From positions 1,756-23,811 of the forward strand of contig UZAN01048597.1 of the NCBI GenBank assembly GCA_900618425.1: a stretch of 22,056 nt of DNA. Reading direction: 5' to 3'. Positions 1-8,799 of this stretch are shown one piece after another. This DNA is from Echinostoma caproni (Eukaryota; Platyhelminthes; Trematoda; Plagiorchiida; Echinostomatidae). Numbering within the stretch: position 1 is the stretch's first letter; every line of letters begins with the position of its first letter. Position numbers and translations under genes: made by a program. Under the pieces are notes generated by a model that saw only the letters and a list, made by a program, of their open reading frames with translations, ran no database searches and was not told the origin of the DNA.

Positions 1-1020
1 TTCATTCATTTTTCTGTGTCTGTTATTTCAATCGTGTCCATTGGATTTACATATTTGTCATACATAAACCCAATTTCTGTGTTGCACTTTGCGCAAATTA
101 ACAGCAACTAGGGAGTTGCGTCGCAAAAAACCTCGGAACAGCTAAGGATTTGGCACGCATATTCAAGGGTCGTGTGGCATACACTAAGCCGTATCGTTTA
201 ATTTAAGTTAAAGGGTCGCATTATATAATTTCACATTTTGATTAGTTCTGCTTTTAATTTTCAAAACCTTCAGTTTGAGTGCAGAAGTCGTCGATCGCCT
301 AGGGGCTTTCGCTCGTTAGTGTTTACTTAATTAGGCGCATGTGAACTACTGCCAGTGCGTAAGTAATCGTCTATCGTGTTTGAACAAAATTTGTTCAAAA
401 ATTTCGTCATCTAATCCGCTTCGCTGGTCGGGACAGGTATAGCCCATGTTCAAAAAGTGTTTACCGCACGCGCCTTGTTTACAGTTCCTGGTTGGAGGAA
501 ATCACGTGGAGGTCAGCAGACGGCTTAAAAACAAGACACGAAGAAATACACCGAAGGATTAGGTTAATTATTTATCTCGCCTTCCAGGCTGAAGTTCCAT
601 GGATTATGCAACTAGTTGGTTAGATACTGCGGAAGATATGGGAGCAAACCAACACTATTGGCCCTCTTTTTGTCATTTCTTCTTAGTTCAGAATAAATAA
701 TGTGTTGTGTACGCAGATTTAGACTGTTTTATGTCCACCAAATAGGTTCGCTTTCTTTTCTCCCCTCAAAACAGGGTCGATGAAGCAATACAGAAGTAGT
801 AGCCGTATTTAGTAGCGAACCGCCATCTAGACGTCAGTGCGATCTATTCGAAAGTACATTGTTTTATAGTGGAAACCGCGAAAACCCAATGCGTCTTCGA
901 GTATTGTCGTTGATCGAATGTAACTGATCATTTAGTGGGCCTACGTTCGCCTTAACCACGGTTAGCCACCGAATTAGTGCGCCATTCCTATCCACGGCCA
1001 AGGAAAATTCTAGTAGCACA
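1..1020. other. Intergenic or intronic DNA with nothing recognised
   Basis: No reading frame here has family resemblance, and I see no repeat shared with the rest of the window. A minus-strand frame of 86 codons overlaps 864-1124, but its N-terminal part is the SINE at 1024-1185 read through. The remainder I cannot assign. Confidence 0.5.
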
Positions 1021-1023
1021 GCT

Positions 1024-1185
1024 GTTTTTTTATTGTGCACTCTGAGGTGATGAACAGCAGATGCGAAGATCTGTTGTTCATTGTTGGTAACCGGTAACCT
1101 AACCGCCGGAATTCGTAGTAGCAAACAGTATACAGTATACTCCTAGGTTAGGCATGGTTTTGAACCGGACAACAGGAAAGCTCTG
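1024..1185 (-). mobile_element. tRNA-derived SINE, 3' part (copy 1)
   Basis: Read on the minus strand this shows the family landmarks in order: a TTGTCCGGTTCAA block, a CATGCCTAACCT block, a CTGTTCATCAC block, then a GTGCAATAAAA-type tail ending in an A-run (T-run at 1025-1031 on plus). The same blocks occur in order in the copies at 1262, 2631, 6750 and 11455. The middle is diverged, and the tRNA-like head is not visible. It lies head to head with the next copy. Confidence 0.7.
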
Positions 1186-1261
1186 AGATACAAGTAACTA
1201 CCGTATATCGCAAACAGCCTCTGCTGAGAAAGCCCTATATATATTCGCACGTCTGAGCCCA

Positions 1262-1538
1262 GACAGGGTGGTGGTGGCCCAGTAATTTAGTCGCTGTCGC
1301 CGGCGAGCTTTGAAACATTTGGTCGGATGTTCGAACCCCGCCACCGCCACCTAACTTTGGTGGTAGGCAGCTTTGCTGTTGTCCGGTTCAATACCATGCC
1401 TATCTTAGTGGAAACTTATGTGGTTTCCCACTCCAAGTCCCGGGATTTAGATTGTTGATTTCCATTACTGAATAGCAGATCTACGTGATTATGGGATCCA
1501 CCCCGTATTCTGTTAATCACGGAATGTGTAATAAGAAA
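1262..1538 (+). mobile_element. tRNA-derived SINE, complete copy with tRNA-like head (copy 2)
   Basis: This is the most complete copy of the family. The head (about 1266-1352) has an A-box-like GTGGCCCAGTAATTTAG and a B-box-like GATGTTCGAACCCC. GGTGGTGG at the start can pair with CCGCCACC after the B box, like an acceptor stem. The body follows (TTGTCCGGTTCAATACCATGCC, AAGTCCCGGG, GAATAGCAG), then CTGTTAATCAC and GTGTAATAAGAAA at the end. The internal RNA polymerase III promoter is inferred from these boxes. The partner LINE that supplied its 3' end is not identified. Confidence 0.75.
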
Positions 1539-1631
1539 GAATGTGTGGTAAACAAATCACAACAAATCTTTGTGAAACGAAAACAGTTCTATGATTTTCC
1601 GAGGGGCGGAATTCTACCATGTTGCTCGTGT

Positions 1632-2115
1632 CATGACAGGTGAATTTTCTTTCTAGCCAAAGTCTGACCCGCAGCGGGTAGTGTGTGAAAGCTGCACTCC
1701 ATTGAGGGGGATGTCCAGTTCATCGGATCAGCAGCAGCATCATCATCGTACAGCGAGATGCAAAGAAGCAAACTTCGCTGCTCGGTTCCAAACTCTTGAT
1801 GTAAACGTAGTAAGTGAGCGACGGCCAAACTGCGTAAACACCGGTAGTCGAAGACTTCTAGATGATGAATATCTACGCGCAAATTAAGGGTGTCGCAAGC
1901 GTAAAGCAGAACTGATTGCACACTGGCGCAGTATACGTGGCCTTTCAGTTTCAACGCAACATCACGTGTGCACCAAAGGTGTTTCAGTCCTACGTGCCTT
2001 GGAAATGCGTGCGGTTACTTTCTTGACTATTCTACCGTCATTTGTCACATAACTACCTAAATAAGAAAACATTCCACTGCAACTAAATCTTGACCATCGA
2101 GCATCTAATTATGAT
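1632..2115 (-). pseudogene. RTE-like LINE reverse transcriptase, C-terminal fragment
   Basis: On the minus strand, with one frame change, the translation contains FSYLGSYVTNDGRIV, KVTARISKAR, KLKGHVYCASVQSVLLYACDT and FDYRCLRSLAV. These match in order the post-catalytic part of the other LINE copies here (KFCYFGSYISPSGRI, ARIQ.ARLAF, VKGRVYPAAVRPVLLY, FEHRCLRSIARI). It is a dead fragment: the frame is broken and the end is not preserved. The neighbouring minus-strand fragment at 2136-2336 comes from far upstream in the same protein, so about the whole RT core is missing between them. Confidence 0.7.
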
Positions 2116-2135
2116 GGAGGCTCACATTTTACTAC

Positions 2136-2336
2136 TCATGGAGTGTCCGCTGCAATTGCCGGACTAACCGCGTTAGCTCCAGGCCAATTGAACTGTTCAC
2201 TAAAATAATCTGCCCAGCGATCAAGTCGTTGTTCTTTATTGTGGATACTCTGTCCACTTTTACCGCAAGTGGTCTCACTGACCGGTATGCGACCACCTCC
2301 GGTGCTTCCCGGCCTCTTTACTTTCGCTATAGACAA
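2136..2336 (-). pseudogene. RTE-like LINE, linker between endonuclease and RT, fragment
   Basis: The open minus-strand frame reads SETTCGKSGQSIHNKEQRLD and continues RWADYFSEQFNWP. This resembles the segment before the reverse transcriptase domain of fluke RTE-like elements, where a KSG..I..KE.RL.RWA.YF..QF pattern recurs (family knowledge from memory). It is a fragment with no start and no RT domain attached. It is followed on the minus strand by a C-terminal piece of the same element type, which indicates an internal deletion. Confidence 0.6.
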
Positions 2337-2630
2337 AATCCTAAGCAGCGTTGTAGAAAACTGCGAATATTCCGGTGTAGCTCCTCCCAGGTGATCGACT
2401 CCTTGACTTGGAATATGCTGACAACATTGTTATACTCTGCGAATCCTCCCAGGACGCTCAAAACGTCCTGTACAAGTTAGCATTCTCCGTTACGTAGTTC
2501 GATATGACCTTTTCCCCATCGAAATGTAAGGTTCTACTACAGGACTGGCAAGAGGCTACTGCTGTCCTCACGATCAGTTGTTAATCGTCGATCACTTCAT
2601 TTATCTCGGGATTTGTTTCATCTCAAGAGG
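2337..2630 (+). pseudogene. RTE-like LINE reverse transcriptase, palm fragment with altered YADD box
   Basis: After one frame change near 2390, the plus strand reads PGDRLLDLEYADNIVILCES, then SQDAQNVLYKLAF, and after a stop PSKCKVLLQDWQ. This is the motif C region of a non-LTR reverse transcriptase. The catalytic YADD is YADN here, so the second metal-binding aspartate is lost. The fragment lies in opposite orientation to the LINE pieces at 1632-2336 and ends where a SINE begins. Confidence 0.7.
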
Positions 2631-2853
2631 ACTGAACGAGGTTATAACCCCGCCACCGCCACCCGACTTTGTTGGTAGGCCGCCCTGCTTTCGTCCGGTT
2701 CAATACCACGCCTAACCTATCGAGGCCTTATGTAGTTCGCCACTCTAAGTCCCGGGGTTTAGGTTGCCTGTTTGCACCACTAAACAGCAGTTCCTCGTGA
2801 TTATGGGGCTCGTCCTGTCTTCTGTTCATCACGTTTAGGTATGTAATAAAAAC
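2631..2853 (+). mobile_element. tRNA-derived SINE (copy 3)
   Basis: It starts within the degenerate B box (GAGGTTATAACCCCGCCACC) and runs through the GTCCGGTTCAATACCACGCC, AAGTCCCGGGG, CTAAACAGCAGTTCCTCGTG, CTGTTCATCAC and ATGTAATAAAAA landmarks. The usual TTCGAA core of the B box reads TTATAA. The head upstream of the B box is missing. Its first 72 bases recur in inverted orientation at 2981-3053. Confidence 0.75.
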
Positions 2854-3053
2854 ATGTAATTAGTTTGCCAACGTATTCTAGAGATGCAAGGCAGGCAACG
2901 TTAGTCAAAGACACTTAATCTCCGTACGCCTTCTGCGTGGAGGGGCCAGCTCTCTCAGCCGTAGGGTAGGACAGTGCGTGTTGAACCGGACGAGAGCAGA
3001 GCGGCCTACCAACAAAGTCAGGTGGCGGTGGCGGGGTTATAACCTCGTTCAGT
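2631..3053. repeat. Inverted repeat, two ~72-bp SINE arms, 278-bp spacer
   Basis: The arms are 2631-2702 (plus) and 2981-3053 (minus). They agree almost throughout, including the ACTGAACGAGG that precedes the B box and the unusual TTATAA in place of TTCGAA. Shared flank and shared odd bases point to one inverted duplication rather than two separate insertions. Confidence 0.75.
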
Positions 3054-3170
3054 GATGGTAACCGGCAATTTAAACCCCGGGATTTGGAGGGACGAACCAC
3101 TTAAGGCCCCGTTGGGTCAACCTTGGTATAGAACCGGGCAACAGCAAAGCTCCCTACCACTTACTTTGCT
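2981..3170 (-). mobile_element. Two fused SINE pieces (copies 4 and 5)
   Basis: On the minus strand, 3170-3054 carries a SINE body (TTTGCTGTTGCCCGGTTC, GGGGCCTTAAGTGGTTCG, AAATCCCGGGGTTTAAATTG). It stops in CACTGAAC and runs straight into a second SINE start, 3053-2981, with the same TTATAA-type B box as copy 3. The second piece loses similarity right after CCGGTTCAA. Confidence 0.65.
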
Positions 3171-3179
3171 GGGGAATCA

Positions 3180-3700
3180 CCGCCTCACGAAGACAATGAA
3201 TATGGCTTTCTCAGTGGAAGCTGTTTGAGATTCTTGGTCGTATGAAAGATACAATGTAAGGGTGACCAGTCAAAGTTCAGGACTCCATCCCCTACAATAT
3301 TGAGGCTTTCGAAAGCGTCCCTCTCACCAATCGCATTCCTTCCTCCGTCTTGGTGCATCGAACCACTGTCCAATTACCTTCTCAAACTCTTCTCCAGATT
3401 CCATCCTTCTTTCGCGACGCCTGTTTCTGCAGAACAGAGTGCAGAGAGAAACTTTTGACCCTCCTGTCTACTGTCTGATCTGTGTTGTCTTCATTACCCC
3501 TACACCTTAGCCTCCGATCTATGCTAACTTCGCAGTCCACGCATGTGTTCCCCCTATTTTTCAAAGCTTGGTCGGACAGCGTTCACTCCTGCATAATCTC
3601 GCGCCGAGAGGGAAGATGACTGCCCTCCATCGTCGGCGACAATTTTGGACCAACCCCTCTCGTGACATTTAGTTGTGTACCTGCAACAAATGCTCAACAG
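3180..3700. other. Gene-free stretch, unassigned
   Basis: Only short frames of about 60 codons are open, mainly on the minus strand, and none resembles a family I know. This is probably old repeat DNA continuing the minus-strand remnant at 3735-4107. Confidence 0.35.
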
Positions 3701-3734
3701 CCATCCAAAGGATCAATTCGTTCACTTTAACACC

Positions 3735-4107
3735 ACAAACCTGGAATCTTATGCTCCTGATAATCATTCAGTTTGTTCCCTTGCGAAAGCCATCTGGAGT
3801 TGACTTTCTCCACCCTCGTTCCCTTCGGTTCTTGGCACATCATGCAGTTTCTAACCCGTCGAATAAGTCCGCGGCGTTCCCCCCTCAGTTCTTTTACCTC
3901 CGCCTTTCTTGTAACTGTTATTTTCGAACTTTACGCCAAAGTAGCATACAGAGATCTCCGCCGACTTTTTATCGCGTTTGACCCCGAATTGTTCTGCTCA
4001 AATAGTGTTCCACACATCTTATTGAAGAACTGTGTACTAGAACTTGCCTCCATCCCAAGCGTGATGAAATCTCCTAACCTAACAGCTGTCTTCCGATTTC
4101 CCTGTCC
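3735..4107 (-). pseudogene. Unidentified degenerate reading frame
   Basis: On the minus strand one frame stays open for about 125 codons, interrupted by a single TAA. It begins near RKTAVRLGDFITLGMEASSS, continues FNKMCGTLFEQNNSGSNAIK, and after the stop reads SSKITVTRKAEVKELRGERR and CMMCQEPKGTRVEK. It is rich in Lys and Arg, with a possible coiled coil after the stop. The composition looks protein-like and there is no start or end signal. It could be part of a mobile element's first ORF or a decayed host gene. I do not recognise it, and the opposite-strand frame of 112 codons is probably its shadow. Confidence 0.35.
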
Positions 4108-4628
4108 TTAGTCACCTCTTCTGATTCGTCTACTTTTGTTATATATCCAGATGGCAGTGCCGGGGCGAGGGGGGTCATTTATTTGGAGAATACCATCTGA
4201 TATGGATAAATAGAACAAAACATAATTTGCAACATTTAGTTGGTATTTTCGTGATTGTCTCTTCATCGTTGTTCGCCGGCCTGACAGTCTGTTTATCTCT
4301 TCCGTAGTTACAGCACCGCGACAGATTACATCGCCTAGCGCACAGAGAGTGAAGCGTAAGAGCGAGATTGGATTTGAAGAACTGTGATAATTGAACCAAG
4401 AGAATATATCAGTGTTTCATAAACAAATCATGCCTTAATTGAAAGCTTCATGGTTTTTCACTGAAGCAGCTTATTGACCGATCTGGTGTAGTGTACGGGC
4501 ATTAAGTGTGACCAAGTGAATATGAAATATTGTTTTCAGCTATCCTATTTCCATATCCCTAGGCAGCCTTTGCATGGCCCCCTTCCTGAAAGTTGACGAT
4601 ACATCGGTATACTCAATAAATAAAAAGA
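4108..4628. other. Gene-free stretch, nothing recognised
   Basis: There is no reading frame with family resemblance and no repeat shared with the rest of the window. Confidence 0.4.
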
Positions 4629-4660
4629 GGTTTCAGTTTGTACAACCATTAACCATGCAT
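4629..4660 (-). mobile_element. LINE 3'-terminal fragment, about 30 bp
   Basis: The plus strand reads CAGTTTGTACAACCATTAAC followed by CATGCA. This is the exact complement of the last bases of the LINE copy ending near 20367. Only the extreme 3' end is present, as expected for a very short 5'-truncated insertion. Confidence 0.55.
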
Positions 4661-5153
4661 TTTACCGTTTATCTGTTTTTTATAATAGCTTCTGACTGTT
4701 TTACTTTACTCGTGATATTCTTTGAGTGACAGAAACAGGAGGCATCTCGTAACATTTAAGTGGGGAGAAGAACTCAATGAAAGAAACAGGGAGTTTTCCT
4801 AATGGATACCTGAAACTTTAGAATACGGCAATCCTCATGGTCGCCTACACCGACGAAGGAGTTTTAGGAGCCCTAAACGGAGCCTTCGTATCAAAATTCT
4901 GACCCTCAATCTATGGGGTGTAGATCCAATTTAGGGCCGTGACCTAAGCGTCCTTGTGTGAGTTTTTACATACCTGTCAAAGCACCTTCGAGGTTCAGTT
5001 AGGTGTTTTGTTCACTAGTGCCTTGATCGCCGGTCCGCGGTTCGTGATTAGCCCTTAACCTCCGCAAAGCCAATGAGTTAGGCAGAATTTGAATGTGTTT
5101 GCACATCGGGCTCGCTCTGCTGTGCAATGGCTGTCCAACGAAGTACGAAGACC
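4661..5153. other. Gene-free stretch
   Basis: I see no gene. An imperfect fold-back is present near 4855-4888 (CGAAGGAG...CCTTCG). Nothing else was recognised. Confidence 0.4.
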
Positions 5154-5198
5154 GCTCCAGTGGGCGAGTTTTAGGTAACTGCAGTCGCCCACTGGAGC
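5154..5198. repeat. Perfect 14-bp inverted repeat at a LINE truncation point
   Basis: GCTCCAGTGGGCGA (5154-5167) is the exact complement of TCGCCCACTGGAGC (5185-5198), with a 17-base loop. The right arm is normal LINE sequence; the left arm is a small inverted copy just outside it. Confidence 0.8.
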
Positions 5199-5662
5199 AA
5201 GTGGTCGACCTTCATAGATTACGTTGGTTGGGACATGTGTTACGCATGTCACCAAATAGGTTTCCACGGCGAGCGATGTTCACCGAGGCAGGTAGTGGTT
5301 GGAAAAAGCCAAGGGTGGTCAAGCTAGGACCTGGAAGGAGGGTATGAAATCCCTAACCAGGAGACTCGGTCATATGGGTCCCTTCAGGCTCCCTGGATGG
5401 GGGGGGGGGATGGGACGATCGTAACCGATCGTTAGAGAATCTGGGTGATATGGTTGAGTGTCGTAACTAGTGGCGTTCGTGCATCTCCTCAATTAGTTTG
5501 CAACATTAGTCCACTAAAATTCTACATTTTCTATTCGATTCTACTTTCAACTTTATTGTCTTACTGTTCATCCAACTGGACAGTCAGAAGGCAGCAACCA
5601 AAACCGCCTCACGTAGGTGCATGGTAAATAGTTGTCCGAACTGAACTGAACTCAGTAGTTTC
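5185..5662 (+). mobile_element. RTE-like LINE 3' end, 5'-truncated (plus copy of a tail-to-tail pair)
   Basis: The translation reads RPLEQVVDLHRLRWLGHVLR (the first residues fall in an adjoining frame) and then MSPNRFPRRAMFTEAGSGWK, the C-terminal end of the LINE polyprotein. The remainder (LTRRLGHMGPFRLPGW, then a stop-bearing C-terminus around 5430-5500) is in another frame. A 3' UTR follows (5500-5660), ending in tandem GAACTGAACTGAACT. A run of G at 5399-5409 lies in the LPGW segment and adds to the frame damage. The copy is truncated at its 5' end, where a 14-bp fold-back occurs, and abuts a minus-strand copy at about 5662. Confidence 0.8.
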
Positions 5663-6117
5663 AGTTTGTTCAACCATTAACCATACACCTTCGTGCACTG
5701 GTTTTGGTTGCTATCTTTTGGCTGCCCGTTTGGATAAAGTATTTGGAGAAAGACAGGAAAGTAGTCGAAGAGAAAGTGGAGAATTTCAGTGAAATAACGT
5801 TGTAAATAAATTGAGATGCACAACCCCCGCTGTTTACGACACTCAGCCATATCACTCAGGGTCTCTAACCACTGGTTACCATGATCCTCGGGGTACCCAT
5901 CCAGGAAACCTATCGCGACCCATATGGATAAGGTTTTTGTACCCCCCGTGCCAGGTCTTACTTTGACCACCCTTGGCTTTGTTCCACGTATTACCGGCCT
6001 CGGTAAACATTGCGCACCGTGGCAACCTATTTGGTGACATACGTAACACATGCCCCAGTCAATGTAATCTATGGAGGTCAACCACTTGCTCCCGTGGGTG
6101 ATCGTGGTTTCCTAAAA

Positions 6118-6203
6118 CAGCAAATCGTGGAACGTTTTTCTTTTTGTAAAGATCATGTACCACGATTTGTTTGGCATACAGTCTGGCCTCAGACGAGTGT
6201 GAA

Positions 6204-6250
<47 letters not shown>

Positions 6251-6252
6251 CT
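6118..6252. repeat. (AAT)14-bearing insert inside the long LINE
   Basis: Fourteen AAT units fill 6208-6249. Beside them, about 90 bp (6118-6207) matches nothing in the other LINE copies, and it contains a short fold-back (AAATCGTGG near 6122, CCACGATTT near 6160). LINE sequence resumes on both sides: RTSNAGG on one side and EQVVDLH on the other. Confidence 0.7.
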
Positions 6253-6749
6253 CCTACCCCCAGCATTGCTTGTCCGGTCGTCCCACCAAATTCGTGCAAT
6301 GCTACTTAGGCAGACCGACAGTCTATCCGGCCCTTTAATGGCCAGGTTTTTGTACTGTATAGCAGAACTGGTCGAACTGCTGCAGGATACACTCGACCCT
6401 TCACGGGTAGCCGAATGTCGCGACGGCGCCACAAATGTCTCAAGTTGACAAATGCCAATCGAGCATTCTGTATGCGAGCCGCGATTCGTCCACTCGGTGA
6501 AATGTAGCTGCCAAAATAACAGAATTTGTCCACTTGTTCTATTACTTCCCCAGTTAAGGTACAAAACGCATACCATACATGGCTACGCAGGAACTCAAAC
6601 TATACAGAAAAGCTTACAACTTACCTGGGTCTTCATTTGGCGACACAATGTCGTCTGCACACTCCAGATCTGACAGTCTGCCATCTGGGAGGAAATCGAT
6701 GCAACTATCCTCGCACGATGATAGGACTGTTTCCGTAATCAGCTCTTCT

Positions 6750-6914
6750 GTCATCCGGTTCGATACCACGCCTAACCTATCGGGGCCTTATGTGGCTCCC
6801 CACTCCAACTCCTGGGGCTTAGGTTGCTGGTTTCCACAACTGAACAGCAGTTCCTCGTGACTATGGGGCTTTCCCCGTCTGCTGTTCATCACACTTCGGG
6901 GTGTAAGAAAAAAA
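6750..6914 (+). mobile_element. tRNA-derived SINE inserted in the long LINE (copy 6)
   Basis: It shows CATCCGGTTCGATACCACGC, GGGGCCTTATGTGG, CTGAACAGCAGTTCCTCGTG, CTGCTGTTCATCACACTTCG and a GTGTAAGAAAAAAA tail. The head is missing. LINE coding sequence runs up to both edges: motif B/C spacer PFTFVTDL on one side and EELITETVLSSCEDS on the other. That makes this a nested insertion younger than the LINE. Confidence 0.8.
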
Positions 6915-8318
6915 TCAAGTCTGTGACAAAGGTAAATGGAAAAGTAGAGAGAGAGGGCAACCCCGACGAACACCAGTTTTCGTTGGATCGAACTCGGCTT
7001 CATCTATAAGTATAAACTGATCGTAATATTGAAACAAACTTCTCGGGCACAGCCTTCAGGTAAAGAAAGCGCCAGAGTTAAGAGCTGTCAAAGGCCGCTT
7101 TCAAATTGAGGAAAACAGAGATGATGAGTCTCCGAAGAGAATGTCTGTGATCCGGTCTAGAAGCAGCCCGGTTCTCACGCATGCACCGTGCGGCAGACCA
7201 TTGACGGAATATTGTTCCAGCGAGAATTTTAGAAGCAATATTGATTAAACTAACTCCTCTGTGGTTTTTATACGAGGATCTGTTACCTTTCTTGTGAATC
7301 GGTAAGCTGACCGATTCGCACCATTCAGTTGGAACCTGTTCCCTCTCACGCTGAGTCCAATAGTTTTGTCAGCCCAAAGACTAACACTGAGCATCCATCC
7401 TAAAACTTCGATGGGGACGGCCCATCTGGTCAAAAGGCCTTATGCCTTTTGAGATAACTTATTTCCCGGAAAATCTTCATTTCAGATGGAGGATTGGCAT
7501 CAACTGGGAGTATTTGCCCAGTCGAAGGTGGGTGGGTGCTAGGTCAGGTGTCAATGTGGGTCAGTTAAACTAAGCCCCGAAATGTTCAGCTCATGGATCA
7601 AGACGATGTTACTGATGACGAATTAGTGGGCCATCGGATTCCTTAATTACCTCACGCCTATTTTCCTGGTGCCCGTATTCCTAATTAAACGAGAATGAGT
7701 GCGACTATTACAAATAACGGCAGCTTTCTCCATCTCTACACTTTCCTACCCATCATTTCCCCCGGTCATTCCTCAGACTCTTGATGAGCTGGCCTTGAAG
7801 GAAATTGTGCGCTATTTCATATGTAACATCAAGAGGAAGGGTTCTGCGAGCATCCAGCAGGGCAGCCGAGATCGACGAGATCCATTGTGTGTTTTGAGCC
7901 TGCACCAGCGTTCACTGTTGTTTTTATTGATATTTGCTTAGCTTCCTTGATTTGCTTCCAGTGTGCATTGAGTCCTTCGGCTGGTGGTTAAACTGATAGG
8001 CGATCGAAGAGCTCTGCTTCGAAGGCCGATTTGCAACTATCACTAACTTTGTATCGCGGGTATCCATTGACGGTGGCTTTATTGCTGTCGTTCGCCAGTC
8101 GTAAGGCTCGTAATAAAGCGTGGTCCGTATCCACAAGTGTTGACCAATGAGAGCGATAGTCTTGAACCGACCATCTCCAGCGGTAACGGATGGCGATGTG
8201 GTTGATTTGGGTCCAAAGTTGTGGAGAGGTTGGTGGTTTCCATGTAAGGTAGTATCGTTTCTTGCGCAAGAAGCTGTTGCTTGACAGGAACAATCTGTGG
8301 TCAGTGCAAAGTTGAGTT

Positions 8319-8765
8319 AGTTTTAGTTACGTTCAGTATGCATAATCATCAATCATTCACCTATGTATGGCGTTTTTGGTTACTGTCTTTTGGCTGCCCA
8401 TTTGGGTGAAGAATAGAAAAAGTTTAGAGTAGAGTCGAACAGAAAACGGAGAATCTCAGTGGTTTAAGGTTGCAAAGAAATTGAGGGGATGCACAAACGC
8501 CACTGTTTACTGTTCTCTAACCATCGGTTACGATCGTCCCAAGGCCCTCATCCAGGGATCCTGAAGGGACCTATATAACGGAGTCTCCTGGTTAGGGATT
8601 TCATACCCTCGTGCCAGGTCTTAGCTTGACCATCCTTGGCTTTTTCCACCCGCTGCCTACCTCGGTGAACATCGCTCGCCGTGGAAACCTATTCGGCGAC
8701 ATGCGTAGCGCATGCTTCAACCAACGTAAACTATGAAGGTCGTTACCCACCACTATCTTCTTCAA
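8319..8765 (-). mobile_element. RTE-like LINE 3' end, 5'-truncated (second minus copy)
   Basis: Minus-strand translation gives a decayed LHSLRWLKHALRMSP-like segment, FPRRAMFTEVGSGWKKP and GTRV. A C-terminal region and a 3' UTR follow, and the tail reads ACTGAACGTAACTAAAACTAACTC, an imperfect repeat of AACTRA units. Its tail abuts the broken endonuclease end of the long LINE at 8318, so the two lie in tandem. Confidence 0.75.
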
Positions 8766-8799
8766 CAGCTGTCTAGACAATACTTTGTCACACGAAGCC

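Larger units (their letters stand above)
5663..8318 (-). mobile_element. Long RTE-like LINE copy, endonuclease end to 3' tail, with two nested insertions
   Basis: Minus-strand translation in several frames gives, in order: the endonuclease end (QLCTDHRLFLSS, 8279-8311) and the following linker (KPPTSPQLWTQINH...RYRWRWSVQDY). Next come the RT fingers (KKGNRSSYKNHRGVSLINIA, 7207-7303), RT motif A (ISVFLNLKAAFDSS, 7081-7125) and PFTFVTDLI. After a nested SINE comes motif C (LECADDIV, 6641-6670), then FCYFGSYISPSGRI, LRHLWRRRDIRLPVKGRVY and, past an AAT-bearing insert, EQVVDLH. The end is WLETLSDMAECRKQ and a 3' UTR.

Motif A has Asn where the catalytic Asp should be (FLN for FLD), and there are many stops, so the copy is dead. 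Without the inserts it is about 2.3 kb. The N-terminal endonuclease is cut off at 8318. Confidence 0.8.

Noticed and set aside
3773..4111. Plus-strand gene of 112 codons
   Set aside because: The opposite strand gives a more protein-like frame over the same bases, and the plus frame has no family resemblance.
4855..4888. Hairpin as a regulatory element
   Set aside because: The stem is imperfect and no gene lies nearby to be regulated.
6112..6576. Minus-strand frame of 154 codons with a poly-isoleucine run
   Set aside because: The Ile run is the AAT microsatellite read in reverse; the flanks are LINE RT in mixed frames.
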